From: Capra hircus
Taxonomy: Eukaryota; Chordata; Mammalia; Artiodactyla; Bovidae
Length of the DNA: 64,000 nucleotides
NCBI RefSeq assembly: GCF_001704415.2
Contig: NW_017189517.1
Coordinates: 6,025,167-6,089,166 of the forward strand
Direction of reading: 5' to 3'
Shown: piece after piece, positions 1 through 10,868 of the stretch
Layout of the letters: each line of letters begins with the position of its first letter
How positions within the stretch are numbered: position 1 is the first letter of the stretch
Translations under genes and position numbers: made by a program
Notes under the pieces: model-generated
Told to the model about the DNA's origin: nothing
Databases searched by the model: none
The model's input: only the letters and a program-made list of their open reading frames with translations

Positions 1-466
1 GACATTACTCTGCTGACAAATGTCTGTCTAGTAAAGCTATGGTTTTTCCAGTAGACATATGGATGTGATAGTTGGACCATAAGGGAAGTTGAGCAGTGAA
101 GAATTGATGCCATTAAACTGTGGTGCTGCAGAAGACTCTTGAGAGTCCCCTAGAGATCAAACCAGTCAATCCTAAAGGAAAGTAACCCTGAATATTCATT
201 GGAAGTATTGATGCTGAAGCTGAACCTCCAATACTTTGGCCATTAGAGGTGAAAAACTGACTCATTGGAAAAGACCCTCGTGCTAAGAAAGATGGAAGGC
301 AGGAGGAGAAAGAGATGACAGAGGATTAGATGGTTGGATGGCATCATCGAATCAAAGGTCATGAGGTTGAGCAAATTCCAGGAGATGGTGAAGAAGAGGG
401 AAGCCTGATATGCTGCAGTCCATGGGTTCACAAAGAGTTGGATATGACTGAGCGATCAAACAACAA
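1..466 (+). mobile_element. BovB (RTE LINE) 3-prime end, 5-prime cut by window
   Basis: Encodes decayed remnants of the C-terminal part of BovB ORF2, after the reverse transcriptase. Characteristic BovB phrases are readable, such as the segment on from gaagactcttgagagtcccc and the close with a tgactgagcgatcaaacaac-type tail. Stops and indels break the frame. The same junction with flanking DNA recurs near 9885, so this insertion predates the segmental duplication. Confidence 0.9.
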
Positions 467-475
467 GAAATGTAG

Positions 476-800
476 TGAAGAGAACTTTAACTAAAAATTC
501 TGTGGGCCTAAATGAAGTTCAGACCATCCAAGACCTGACCTATTTGTGGAACTCTCCAGCTTTATCCTCTTTAACCACCATGAAAGCCAAGCCAGTCTTC
601 TTTCTCTGCTCTCTTAAAACATTCTTGAACCTGTTTGAGAGCTTGTTCTGCTCTCCCCAGAAAAACTCATTATATGATTAATGAATTTTTTCATACTCTC
701 TGGGTGTATGTGTCATCAGTCTCGACTCCAAACCACATTTTGGTTGAAGGATCTATTCTGTCTCTGTGGAGTGATGGCAGCAATTGGTCCCAAGAGCAGA
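476..800 (+). mobile_element. Probable retroviral LTR 3-prime part, unit 1
   Basis: Resembles the U3-R-U5 end of a gammaretrovirus-like LTR: a ctctgctctctta stretch, a second tctgctctcc block, a gattaatgaatttttt polyadenylation-like region, then tgtatgtgtcatcagtctcga. The unit 2 copy is at 10070-10330 and a more diverged relative is at 15700-15835, downstream of pol, which supports the LTR reading. No clean TG...CA ends or primer-binding site were established. Confidence 0.45.
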
Positions 801-1320
801 AGACTGAGATGCTGTTTCTTACCGGCAGGTGTCTTTTCTCTCTACTTTCACTTTTGAAATGGCTCTGCCGTATGCTGGTGAACAGGTAATTTGAACTACT
901 GCTGTCTGGCTAGCTTGTTCTTTGACTTTGTTTCTTTGTGCTATATTTGTGAACACCTGCTGAATCTTTGACCACCATAAATCAGTTTAGCCAGTTGGCA
1001 TGTAGGGAAATGATTATTGGATTGGGACCCTCCTTACAGCAGTTCTGAATTGTGTATCTCAACCTGGACTTATGTGTGAGTCTCAGGTAGAATTTGAGTA
1101 TCAATTCCAAAATAACTCCTGACTAATACTAACCTCAGAAAAATGATGCTTACCTTGGGAACACTGGATATATCTCAATCATATGTTGCCCTCTTTCTAT
1201 ATGGAACTCAGGAGAAAAGCTGATAGTCTGTTCAATATACAGGATGGTCACTCATATGGAGGAAGAGTAGTTACTATGTGGGATGCTGAAGTCATACTTC
1301 TAAAAGTAAATGACTCATTG
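800..1320. other. Unassigned duplicated sequence
   Basis: Continues the paralogy with 10330-10868. No open frame of note and no repeat family recognised. It lies just inside the LTR-like end, so it may be a retroviral leader or gag-region remnant, but no retroviral reading frame is visible. Confidence 0.4.
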
Positions 1321-1503
1321 TGTGTTTGTGTCTGTGTGTATGTGGTCAGTCATGTCTGACTCTTTTGTCACACCATGGACAGTAGTCAATCCAGCTCTTG
1401 TCCATCGTATTTCCCAGGCAAGAATACTGGAGGGGGTTGCCATTTCCTCCTCTAGGGGATCCAACCTGCATCTCCTGCATTGGCAGATGGGTTCACTAGT
1501 ACC
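1321..1503 (-). mobile_element. Bov-tA SINE (shared by both duplication units)
   Basis: Antisense Bov-tA: a gtgtgt start, catgtctgactctttt, caggcaagaatactggag and the tRNA-like end ctcctgcattggcagatggg. The orthologous copy sits at 10869-11098 with the same right flank (tagtaccttacaaaatgct), so it inserted before the duplication. Confidence 0.9.
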
Positions 1504-2054
1504 TTACAAAATGCTCTGTCTGCTGTCACCTAGGCCTCAAAAATAGAAATGATCTTGATCCTCTGGGCTCTAGAGAGAAACATCTGTGTACTTCATGATG
1601 AAGCCAAGAGATTAATTCAACCATTGCCATGGGGAAGTCCACAACACTGATAATACTAACTTGATTTGAGGTCCTCTGGAAAAACAAACTTATAAAAACT
1701 TTTAATTATAAGATCAATAACATCTTAGGATCTAATGTAAAAAACAAGACAAAACTCCAAATTGTCAATGTCCTCAGAAATGAGAAATCTAAAAAACTTG
1801 TCACAGCAAAGAGGAACCTAAGAAGGCATAGTATAGATCGACTGAATTTAGTGTAGTATCCTGGATGGGATACTGGGGCAGCAAAAGGACATTAGGCAAA
1901 AACCAAGGAAAGTTGATAAAGTCCAAACTTTGGTTAACAAAACTGTCGCTGCGTTGGTTCACTAAGTTGAATCAATGTTCCATGCTAATGTAAAATGTTA
2001 ATAAGAGTAATTAGTTGTGGAGTATACCAATATACTCTTCATAAATATTCTGTT
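1504..2054. other. Old interspersed-repeat-like sequence, family uncertain
   Basis: Paralogous to 11099-11640. The right half (gggacagcaaaaggacatta motifs, then taatgtaaaatgttaataag) has the look of an ancient mammalian repeat 3-prime end, but I cannot name it with confidence. No coding potential seen. Confidence 0.4.
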
Positions 2055-2174
2055 GGAGAAAGAAATAGCACCCACTCCAGTATTCTTGCTTGGAGAATTC
2101 CATGGAAAGATGAGCCTTGAAGACTGCAGTCCATGAGGTCACAAGGAGTCAGACAGGACTGAGAGACTAAGCAC
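2055..2174 (+). mobile_element. Bov-A monomer SINE, private to unit 1
   Basis: Starts ggagaaagaaatagcaccca and ends gtcagacaggactgagagac. It is bracketed by imperfect direct repeats aaatattctg (2043-2052) and aattattctg (2175-2184). Unit 2 has the uninterrupted site near 11640, so this copy arrived after the duplication. Confidence 0.87.
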
Positions 2175-2529
2175 AATTATTCTGCAATTCTGAAACTTCT
2201 AAAAAAAATTTTTTTAATGAAACCACAAAATACTAGATCTGGAAGACAACAGAATTAAGCACTGAATGGGGCTGACCATGAGGAATGGTTTGAAGGGAAC
2301 ACTCACTCCGTAACATGTACACCACAAGAACTGAACCAGAGAACATGAAGAAGAGTGGAAAGTCAACCTGGGAAGGCTCTTTAATGGGTGTTGAGGAAGC
2401 ACACACTTTCCCAAACCAGAGGACCTAGACTCCTCTGCTCCCTTCCCCTCTGCCATGGATTTTCATGGTTGGTGATTTAGATGTTAAGCCATTTCAGGTC
2501 TACCATTCGAAGGAGGAGTTTCTTGCTGA

Positions 2530-2580
2530 CCAATCAAAGCTAATGGTTGTGGCTCTTCATTGTCCCAGGAAGGTATATAG
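2530..2580 (+). promoter_or_regulatory. Candidate CCAAT/TATA promoter, copy 1
   Basis: CCAAT at 2530-2534 within gaccaatcaaag and a TATA-like ggtatatagag at about 2572-2582, 38-45 bp upstream of the in-frame ATG at 2618. Spacing between the boxes (about 40 bp) is typical of RNA polymerase II core promoters. Both motifs are kept in copy 2. Function is inferred only from motif and spacing. Confidence 0.45.
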
Positions 2581-2617
2581 AGAGGCCAGGAGCCTTGGTG
2601 TAAGCCACTGTTGCCAT

Positions 2618-3203
2618 ATGGCAGAAGTAATTGAGGAAGTGAAGGTGGAGTTAGCAGAGACTGAGATACAGAGCATAAGTTTGGAGCAACAAGTGTCAAG
2701 CGCTAAAGGAAGGAAAAGAAAAACCTTTGATCAATCCAATGACAAGGATATTGAGAAGGTCAGATTACCCTACCCATGTTCCTCTTCTTCATCCCCCACC
2801 TGAGACTTACCCTGCCCTTGCCTGGCCAAAAAAAAAAAAAACACCTCAATCCTCATACATTCTCTCAAATGCTCCTTCCCATCCTCCTTCACTAATGTCT
2901 TTCTGTACGACATTGTTTTCTTACCAGATACGAGAGAACATTAGGAAGTTAAAATTAGCCCTTTAGCAGAAAGCAGAAAGAAATAAAGGGACAATGTCAA
3001 TGATACTAGTCTTCTACCACCAGCAGCAGAAGAAAAAGAAGGAGGAAAATCAGCCAATGGCGGATTAAAAAATCCTGGAGAATTCTTCTGACACTTCTTC
3101 CGACACTTCTCCCGACAACTCTCCAAGTGCCCACCTGGAGCCCAAGACCTTGCAATATCTGCAGTCACTCCAGGAAAAGCCCTGGGAGAATAGTCGTTTG
3201 TGA
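2618..3203 (+). pseudogene. Two-exon gene-like unit, copy 1 (broken by two stops)
   Basis: Inferred exons are 2618-2758 and 2928-3203. The 169-bp intron begins GTCAGA and ends in a strong polypyrimidine tract with TTACCAG; splicing keeps phase 0. Exon 1 encodes an acidic 47-residue start (MAEVIEEVKVELAETEIQ...) followed by a nuclear-signal-like GRKRK. Exon 2 begins IRENIRKLKLAL, has a QQQKKKK stretch, and in the same frame ends ...LQEKPWENSRL at TGA 3201-3203. Two stops break it: TAG 2964-2966 (CAG in copy 2) and TAA 3066-3068 (GAA in copy 2). The frame is also open for 51 codons upstream of the ATG, but that stretch contains the promoter boxes. Family not recognised; a nuclear protein is a guess from composition. 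Paralogue at 12092-12660. Confidence 0.5.
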
Positions 3204-3955
3204 AGGGTCAGCGTACAGCAATGGTCACCTCTGTAGAGACCAAAGTACTCAGATGGTGATAATTAAAATATCAACAAGCTGTAAAAAAAAAAAGTGTGTA
3301 TATCTGTTTTTTTGTTTGTTTTGTTTTGTTTATGACGGGGAGGTGAGGAAAGGAAGGGTCAGGTGTGTGAGAAGGGAGGGAGGTGGAATCTTTTCAGTTT
3401 GGGCCCCAGACCAGCCCGTCCATAGTTAGCTAGATACTGGGAAAGAGGACGGGATGAAGACTGAGCACTGAAGACTGAAGAGTTCTGAGTACGGAAGACT
3501 TCTTCCTGAACGCTTTATCCCACTGGTGAGGAGGAAAAGGACTTGGCATTTCTGTGTGTTTGAGAGGTCCCAGCTGAGGAGAGGGGCAGTGTATGGGTGG
3601 TGGCCATGTGTAATAATCAGATGCCACTTTTGATGTTTGACAATCGAATTTTTAAGCCTCAACAGTTTCTGTTCCTCTTCTGGTCCACATTTGGGCAAGC
3701 TGATAAAAACAGCCAGGGAGTAAAGGAACATACAATAGAAACAGATATACCTAACCTTAACCATTGGAATTATTGCCTTTTCTATATTTCCCATAGCAGA
3801 AACATATATTACCCCAAAATATCCTCCAGTGCACGTGGATATTCTGACCCCCATGAATAACAAAATTAAGTCTTCGGCCCCTACAATCATCTTTAAAAAT
3901 ATGAGACCCTATGGACCTTTCCACTTAGTTAAAATAACACTTTGCCCCTCAGTCG
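3204..3955. other. Duplicated downstream flank, unassigned
   Basis: Paralogous to 12671-13340. Holds a poly(A)-like run near 3283-3293 and a T/G-rich stretch near 3305-3330. An antisense open frame (3426-3890) is partly shared with the antisense frame in unit 2 (12730-13251), but shows no recognisable domain and is treated as chance. Confidence 0.4.
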
Positions 3956-4380
3956 TTGTTTTTGTTTTTAATTACTTATTTTGATTGGTGGCTAATTACT
4001 TTATAATATTGTCATATTTTTTTCCACACATCAACGTGATCAGCCATGCTTGTACATGTATCCGCCAATCATGAACCTCCTTCCCACCTCCCTCCACACA
4101 CCATTCCTCTGAGTTGTCCCAGAGCACCAGCTTTGAGTGCCCTGTTTCATGCATCGAACTTGCACTGGTCATTCTTTTACACATAGTAATATACATGCTT
4201 CAGTGCTGTTCTCTCAAATCATCCCACCCTTGCCTTCTCTAACATAGTCCAAAAGTCTGTTCTTTACATCTGTCTCTTTTGCTCTCTCACATATAGGGTC
4301 GTTGTTACCATCTTTCTAAATTCCATATATATGCATTAATAAACTGCATTGGTGTTTCACTTTCTGACTTACTTCACTCT
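3956..4380 (-). mobile_element. Young bovine L1 3-prime end (antisense), part 1
   Basis: Reverse complement of the bovine L1 3-prime UTR: attggtggctaattacttta, catcaacgtg, ccaccattcc, then ttcactttctgacttacttcactc, which matches 26950-27390 of the large L1 in inverted orientation. Private to unit 1. It is interrupted at 4381 by a foldback and resumes at 4493 in a different part of ORF2. Confidence 0.88.
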
Positions 4381-4477
4381 GCTACTGCTGCTAAGTCGCT
4401 TCAGTCATGTCTGACTCTGTGCCATCTATGGGGTCGCACAGAGTCGGACACGACTGAAGCAACTTAGCAGCAGTAGC
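4381..4477. repeat. Foldback inverted repeat made of BOV-A2 3-prime ends
   Basis: Left arm 4381-4421 and right arm 4437-4477 are reverse complements at 38 of 41 positions, with a 15-nt loop (4422-4436). Both arms match the last part of BOV-A2 (gactgaagc.acttagcagc). It is followed by a short (CAG)n to 4492. The structure sits exactly where about 1.26 kb of L1 is missing, judged against the large L1 at 23363-27400. Confidence 0.88.
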
Positions 4478-4492
4478 AGCAGCAGCAGCAGC

Positions 4493-4712
4493 TTTAGAGA
4501 TTGCATTGAACCTGTAGATTGCTTTGGGTAGTGTGCCCATTTTCACTACATTGATTCTTCCAATCCATAACCATGGGATATTTCTCCATCTATTTGTGTC
4601 ATCTTTGATTTCTTTCATCAGAAATTTATATTTTTCTATAATAGCCTTTCTGTTTCATTAGGAAAATTTATAGCTAAGTATTTTATTTTTTCATTACAAT
4701 GGTGAATGGATT
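4493..4712 (-). mobile_element. Young bovine L1 ORF2 fragment (antisense), part 2
   Basis: Antisense translation gives a post-RT ORF2 block containing NRWRNIPWLWIGRINVVKMG and KAIYRFNAI, matching about 25556-25685 of the large L1. Same orientation as 3956-4380, so both belong to one insertion with an internal deletion. Confidence 0.85.
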
Positions 4713-4766
4713 TTTGAAGATACGGTCTAAATGAAAGAAGTGCCTTCACAGATTGAAACACATTAT

Positions 4767-5048
4767 GCTGCTGCAGCTGCTGCTGCTAAGTCGCTTCAGT
4801 TGTGTCTGACTCTGTGTGACCCCATAGACGGCAGCCCACCAGGCTCCCCCGTCCCTGGTATTCTCCAGGCAAGAACACTGGAGTGGGTTGCCATTTCCTT
4901 CTCCAATGCATGAAAGTGAAAAGTGAAAGTGAAGTCACTCAGTCATGTCCGACCCTCAGCGACCCAATGGACTGCAGCCTTCCAGGCTCCTCCATCCATG
5001 GGATTTTCGAATCAAGCGTACTAGAATCGGGTGCCATTGCCTTCCCTG
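4767..5048 (-). mobile_element. BOV-A2 SINE with perfect 12-bp target-site duplication
   Basis: Full dimeric BOV-A2 in antisense: a (CTG)n-like start, gctaagtcgcttcagt, two A-unit halves joined by catgaaagtgaaaagtgaaa, ending near gccattgccttccctg. Perfect direct repeats gaaacacattat lie at 4755-4766 and 5049-5060. Unit 2 retains the uninterrupted target near 13655-13670, so this is a post-duplication insertion. Confidence 0.95.
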
Positions 5049-5060
5049 GAAACACATTAT

Positions 5061-6972
5061 AGGAGACTTATTTAGAGATGCTGTGATTACCCTCACCCCT
5101 GCTGCACTTAATAGACAAATTTTACTTTATCTTAAACCTGGAAAATAAGACCAGTGCCTCAGTGTGAGCACGTATCCTTGGTGTCATGGCACCACTCACT
5201 GGGGCTCCACATATTACTGAAAATACTGCTTCCACCAAATAACTGGTAGATACTTTGTAGTCTTAGAAAAGCATTTGTCTAGCATGCTCTTTCCAGTGCC
5301 TATTTAAACAACCTCTCAGCTACACTTAACCTTCACCTTAAAAGGGACATGAAACACTTTCACCTGGCTACTCAGCAGTCCCAGTGTCCACATCTACTAT
5401 CTCATATAGTATTTGCAGGCATTATTTTCACCAGCTCTAGCATTTTCCAGTATACAATTATGACCTCACACTGATGACATCCTCCTTTGAAGAGATTCCT
5501 ATGACACACACAGTACACAGTCCCACTTTGCTCAGTGTTTAGCCATTCTGGTACTTTTAGATAATATGCCTATATATGGCTTATGATTAATTTATTTAAT
5601 AAGTGTCAGTAGTATCTGATTTCTAATCTTCTCTTCCTACCTAATGACTAATATCTGGAATACCTACTTCCTTTTCTCCAACCTCTACCATGGGTCCTAA
5701 ATAAACAGCAACACATATTTTTACTCTAGCTGCAAACAGAACATGCTGAGCTTAGTCAGACTGCTTTGACAGTTGCTTCCTTGCATTAAAGGCAGCTCTG
5801 AGTTCTTTCCTCAGAAAAATCTGCCTGCATTTTTCAAAGCAAGTTCTCGTTTGCTTGCTTCCTTAGAAGGGACTCTTCCAAAATCCCTTGTTCCCCTGAT
5901 GCTCTTACTTCCTTGTTTTGGTCTCTGATATTTTCCCATCTTTCCACATTAACATCATTTAAGACTGTGAGTAATAAGCTGTTTACTGCCTTCTCCACAT
6001 AACCAACTAGGACTAGATACTTCCTTCCACTTGAAGGAATTGCTTTCCCTTCCCCACCCAGAGCTGCTGAATGATGCAAGTTCCCTTATTCTTTAAGGCT
6101 AGACACAAATGGTGCTTCTGCTCTGAAGTCTCTCAGCCACCAGTGCCAGCAGAGTCCATTACTCCTGCTGTCCTTATAAGAACTTATATTAAAACAATTG
6201 CCACTTTGTATTAAAATAGTTCATGTACCTATATGTTTTCCCCAGTATACAATATACAACAAGGACAAGCATATTTCATTCATCTCTGTAATCCCAACCA
6301 CCTGAACACAGGAAACACAATATTATGGTCACTGCTCAATGCATGTTTTATGATTTTCTGGAGGAGTGAATACTCAAATAATTCTGCATATACTAGATCA
6401 TGTCCCCTGCTTTATAATGTTTGCTTTAGAAAATGTTAAGCTTAAAATCATTAAAAAATTTTATTGTTAAATATTCAAAGGATAAGGATGAAAGTTAAAA
6501 AAAGAACCTTAAGCACTAAAAACTGCAAACACTCTGTGATATGTATACTATTACAACTATCTACATGGCTATAAATAGATTCTAAAGAGATGAAGGCAGT
6601 ATCTTAACTATTTTTCACTTGCTAATTTAGACCAAGAATTTTCATAGCTTTAAAATTTGTTGAGTATTTTAGAAAAGCCAATGAAAAATTGATAAATTAG
6701 ACATTATGTTCATCTAAAATAATAAACACATCAGACTAAGATAGACTGAGAAGTTTACATGGGATCTTGTCGTATCCAATTAGAGTAGTATAAAATTAAC
6801 TGCTATCAGAGAAAATAGATCTATCTGGTATAGCTGAGAATTCAAATAGAAACTTTGGTATGTTTATTTTACATGAAAGTTGAATTTTCAAAACAGTGGT
6901 GAAACAATGATCTGTTTAGTAAACTGTGCTGGGATAAATAGTTTTTCATATGATGCTAAACAGTTAGCTTCC
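5061..6972. other. End of unit 1, then non-duplicated sequence
   Basis: 5061-5530 is paralogous to 13668-14133, the sequence leading into pol RT. Beyond 5530 the sequence is unique in the window. 5760-6380 resembles decayed L2 in + orientation (weak). 6380-6970 is AT-rich with nothing recognised; it contains no open frame above 70 codons. Confidence 0.4.
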
Positions 6973-7427
6973 AATCTAACTGTGGATCAGATCATGAACT
7001 CCTTATTGCGAAATTCAGACTTAAGTTGAAGGCAGTCACCATTCAGTTATGACCTAAATCAAATCCCTTATGATTATACAGTGGGAGTGACAAATGATTC
7101 AAGGAATGAGATCTGATAGACAGAGTGCCTGAAGAACTATGGACAGAGGTCCATGACATTGTACAGGATGCAGTGATCAAGACCATTCCAACGAAAATGA
7201 AGTGCAAAAAGGTGAAAGGGCTGTCTGAGGAGGCCTTAGAAATAGCTGAGAAAAGAAGAGAAGCTAAAGGCAAAGGAAAAAAGGGAAAGATATACCTATC
7301 TGAATGCAAAGTTCCAAAGAGTAGCAAGGAGAGATAAGAAAGCCTTCCTCAGTGATTAATGCAAAGAAAAAGAGCAAAACAATAGGATGGGAAAGACTAG
7401 AGATTTTTCCAGAAAATTAGAGATCCC

Positions 7428-8009
7428 ATGGGAATATTTCATGCAAACATAGGCACAATAAAGGACAGAAATGATACAGACCTAACAGAAGCAGGAGATG
7501 ATCAGAAGTGGTGGAAAGAATACACAGAAGAACTATACAAAAAAGATGTTAATGACCCAGATAACCATGATGTTTTAATCTCTAATCTAGAGCCAGACAT
7601 CCTGAAAGGCAATGTCAAGTGGGCCTTAGGAAGAATCATTACAAACAAAGCTAGTACAGGTGATGGAATTCCAGTTGAGCTATTTCAAATCCTAAAAGAT
7701 GATGCTGTTCAAGTGCTGCAGTCAATAGGCCAGCAAATTTGGAAAACTCAGCAGTGGCCAAAGGACTGGAAAAGGTCACTTTTCATTCCAATCCCAAAGA
7801 AAGGTAATGTCAAAGATTGTTCAAGCTATCACACAATTGCACTCACCTCACATGCTAGCAAAGTAATGCTGAAAATTCTCAAAGATAGATTTCAGCAGTA
7901 TGTGAACAGAAAAACTCCAGATGTTCAAGCTGGATTTAGAAAAGTCAGAGGAACCAGAGATCAAATTGCTAACATGCATTGGAATGTAGAAAAAGCAAGA
8001 GAATTGTAG
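7428..8009 (+). pseudogene. BovB ORF2 reverse-transcriptase N-terminal part
   Basis: A 193-codon open remnant of BovB ORF2. RTE reverse-transcriptase landmarks are readable in order: VKWALGRIITNKASTGDGIP, WKRSLFIPIPKKGN, then QAGFRKVRGTRDQIAN. It stops where a glutamine codon has become TAG (caaaa to tagaaaa). The intact protein reverse-transcribes its own RNA at a nicked target site; this copy cannot. Confidence 0.9.
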
Positions 8010-8071
8010 AAAAACATCTGCTTATGTTTTATTGACTATGCCAAAGCCTTTGACTGTGTGGATCACAACAA

Positions 8072-8572
8072 ATGTGGAAAATTCTTAAAGAGATGGGAAT
8101 ACCAGACCATCTTACCTGCCGCCTGAGAAGTCTGTATGCAGGTCAAGAAGCAAAAGTTAAAACTGGTCATGGAACAATGGACTGGTTCCAAATTGGGAAA
8201 GGAGTACATCAAGGCTGTATACTGTCACCCTGCTTATTTAACTTCTATACAGAGTGCCTCATGCAAAATGCTGAGCTGGATGAAGCACAAGCTGGAATCA
8301 AGATTGCCAGTAGAAATATCAATAACCTCAGATATTCAGATGACAGCACCCTTATGGCAGAAAGCAAAGAGAAACTAAAGAGTCTCTTGATGAAAGTGAA
8401 AGAGGAGAGTGAAATAGCTGGCTTAAAACTCAACATTCAAAAAACTAAGATAATTGCATCCAGTCCCATCACTTCATGGCAAACAGATGGGGAATCAAAG
8501 GAAACAATGACAGCTTTTATTTTCTTGGGCTCCAAAATCACTGCAGACAGTGACTGCAGCCATGTAATTTAA
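8072..8572 (+). pseudogene. BovB ORF2 reverse-transcriptase palm
   Basis: Continues the RT after a small deletion near 8070. It carries GKGVHQGCILSPCLFN and the catalytic box at 8333-8344, which reads YSDD rather than the YADD seen in the BovB copy at 30003-30014. It ends at a TAA near 8570 in the C-terminal region. The A-to-S change is probably decay. Confidence 0.88.
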
Positions 8573-8641
8573 AGATGCTCACTCCTTTGAAGAAGAGCTC
8601 TGGCAAACCTAGATAACACATAAAAAAGCAGAAACATTACT

Positions 8642-8896
8642 TTGCCAACAGTGGTTCATTTAGTCAAAGCTATTGTTTTTCCACTAGTTATGTATGGATG
8701 TGAGAGTTGGACCATAAAGAAAGCTGAAAGCCAAAGAATTGATACTTTTGAACTGTGGGGTTGTAGAAGACCCTTGAGAGTACCTTGGACTGCAAGAAGA
8801 TCCAACCAGTCAATGGTAAAGGAAACCAGTCCTGGATATTCATTGGAAGGACTGAGGCTGAAGCTGAAGCTTCAAGACTTTGGCCACCTAATGTGA
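8642..8896 (+). pseudogene. BovB ORF2 C-terminal remnant
   Basis: Encodes the post-RT block with VMYGCESWTIKKAE and LRVPWTARRSNQS, both standard in BovB copies in this window. Terminates early. No function expected. Confidence 0.85.
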
Positions 8897-9115
8897 AGAA
8901 CTGACTCGTTGAAGAGACTCTGAGGCTGTGAAAGAGTGAAGGCAGGAGAAGAAGGAGACAACTGAGGATGAGATGATGGGATGGAATCACCAACTCGATG
9001 GACATGAGTTTGAGCAAGCTCTGGGAGTTAGTGATGGACACGGAAGCCTGGAGTGCTGCAATTCACGGGGTCACAAAAAATCAGATATGACTTAGTTACT
9101 GAACTGGGGCAGAAG

Positions 9116-9885
9116 GCTCCACCCTACAGCAGAAATCAAAGAGGAATTAAAGAGCCACTTGATGAAGGTGAAGGATGCGAGTGAAAAACCTGACTTAAAA
9201 CTCAACATTCAAAAAACTAAGATCATATCACCTGGTCCCATCGCTTCATGGCAAATAGATGAGGAAACAATGGAAACAGTGACAGACTTTACTTTCATGG
9301 GCTCCAAAATAACTATGGAAAGTGACTGCAGCCATAAAATTAAAAGACATTTCCTCCGTGGAAGAAAAGCAATGAAAAACCTAGAGATTGTATTAAAAAG
9401 CAGAGATAACGCTTTGCCTACAAAAGTCTGTATAGTCAAAGCAACGGTTTTCCAGTAGTCATGAATGAATGGGAGAGCAGGAGAATAAAAAAGGCTGAGC
9501 GCCAAAAAAATTAATTCCTTGAACTGTGGGGCTGGAGAAGACTCTTGAGAGTCCCTTGGACTGCAAGGAGTTCCAACCTGTCCATCCTAAAGGAAATCAG
9601 CCCCGAATATTCATTGGAAGGACTGACACTGAAGTTGAAACTCCAAACCTTTGGCCACCTGAGGCAAAGAGCTAACTCACTGGAAAAGACCCTGATGCTG
9701 GAAAGATGGACGGCAGGAGGAAAAGGGGATGACAGAGGATAAGATGGTTGAATGGCATACCCAACTCAATGGACATGAGTTTGAGCAAGCTTCAGGAGAT
9801 GATGAAGGACAGGGAAGCCTGGTGTGCTGCAGTCAATGGGGTCGCAAAGAGTTGTACATGACTGAGCAACTGAACAACAACAACA
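9116..9885 (+). mobile_element. BovB 3-prime end (unit 2 counterpart of 1-466)
   Basis: Starts in the RT tail (cagcagaaatcaaagaggaa), includes LKLNIQKTKI and FMGSKIT, and ends with a (CAA)n tail at about 9868-9885. The shared right flank (gaagag.actttaact) identifies it as the same insertion as 1-466, duplicated with its surroundings. Confidence 0.92.
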
Positions 9886-10868
9886 AATCTAATGAAGAGC
9901 ACTTTAACTGAAAACAATACAAGCTTGGTTATAATGGTTATGAGAATTCAAAACTGTTAAACACCTTGAATTTACATAACAGTTTTCTATAAAAGAGCCC
10001 TACCACACCTCCTCCCCTATTTATCTATATCTGATAAGAAAGCCCAAGTACTCTCATCTCTGGACCAAAATGAAGGTCAGATTATCCAAGCCCTGACCTA
10101 TGTGTGGAACTCTCCAGCTTTATCCCCTTCAATCAGCATAAAAGCCACGCCAGTCTCCTTCCTCTGCTCTCTTAAGCCATTCTTGAATCTGCTTGTGAGT
10201 TTTCTCTGCTCTCCTCAGAAAAACTCAATATGTGATTAATAATTTTTTCATTCTCTGGATGTATGTGTCATCAGTCTCGACATCCAAACCAAATTTTGGT
10301 TGAAGTGTCCATCCTGTCTCTATGGAGTGATGGCAGCAACTGGTCCCAAGAGCAGAAGACTGAGATGCTGTCCCTTACCACCAGGTGTCTTTTCTACTTT
10401 GGCTTTTGAACTGGCTCTACAGTATGCTGGTGAACAAGCATTTTGAGCTACTGCCATCTGGCTAGCTTGTGCTTTGACCTTGCTTCTTTGGGCTGCATTT
10501 GTGAGCACCCACTAAAACTTTGACTAACATAAATCAGTTTAGCTAGTTGTCATATACTGTAAGGATTATTGGATTGGAACTCTCTTTAAAGCAGTTCTGA
10601 ATTGTGTCTCTCAACCTGGACTTATGTGTGAGTCTCACGTTGAATCATGTGCATCAATTCCAAAATAACTCATGACTGATACTAATCTCAGAGAAATTAT
10701 GCTTACCTTGTGAACACTGGTTGTGTCTCAACCATATTTTGGCTCCCTTTCTATATAGAACTGAGGAGAAAAACTGATAGTCTGTTCAATATACAGGATG
10801 GTCACTCATGGAGGAAGAGCAGTACTTCGTAGGATGCTGAAGTCATACTTCTAAAAGTAAATGACTTT
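9886..10868 (+). mobile_element. Probable retroviral LTR end and leader, unit 2
   Basis: 10070-10330 shows the LTR-like blocks in better shape than unit 1: gcataaaagccacgccagtc (TATA-like), tctgctctctta, gattaataattttttcattc, then tgtatgtgtcatcagtctcg. 10330-10868 has no recognised family. A decayed pol of the same orientation lies downstream at 13640-15480. Confidence 0.45.

Larger units (their letters stand above)
1..5530 (+). repeat. Segmental duplication, unit 1
   Basis: Aligns collinearly with about 9397-14133: BovB tail, LTR-like stretch, antisense Bov-tA, old repeat, two-exon gene-like unit and the approach to pol. By eye, identity is roughly 80-85 percent with many small indels. Unit 1 lacks about 165 bp present near 9915-10065 of unit 2, and carries private insertions (2055-2174, 3960-4712, 4767-5048). 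Homology stops abruptly near 5530, after the shared cacagtcccac, at the point where unit 2 continues into pol. Confidence 0.88.
6973..9107 (+). mobile_element. BovB (RTE LINE), 5-prime truncated, 2.1 kb
   Basis: Begins in the end of the endonuclease domain (ctgtggatcagatcatgaac) and runs through linker, reverse transcriptase and the C-terminal region to a gactgaactg-like tail. The coding frame is broken by several stops and indels into pieces at 7125-7337, 7428-8009, 8072-8572 and 8642-8896. It abuts a second BovB fragment at 9116. Confidence 0.94.

Noticed and set aside
2465..2617. Using the upstream ATG at 2465 (and 11939) as the gene start
   Set aside because: The extra 51 codons span the CCAAT and TATA boxes in both copies; the ATG at 2618/12092 has the better position relative to TATA. 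Not fully excluded.
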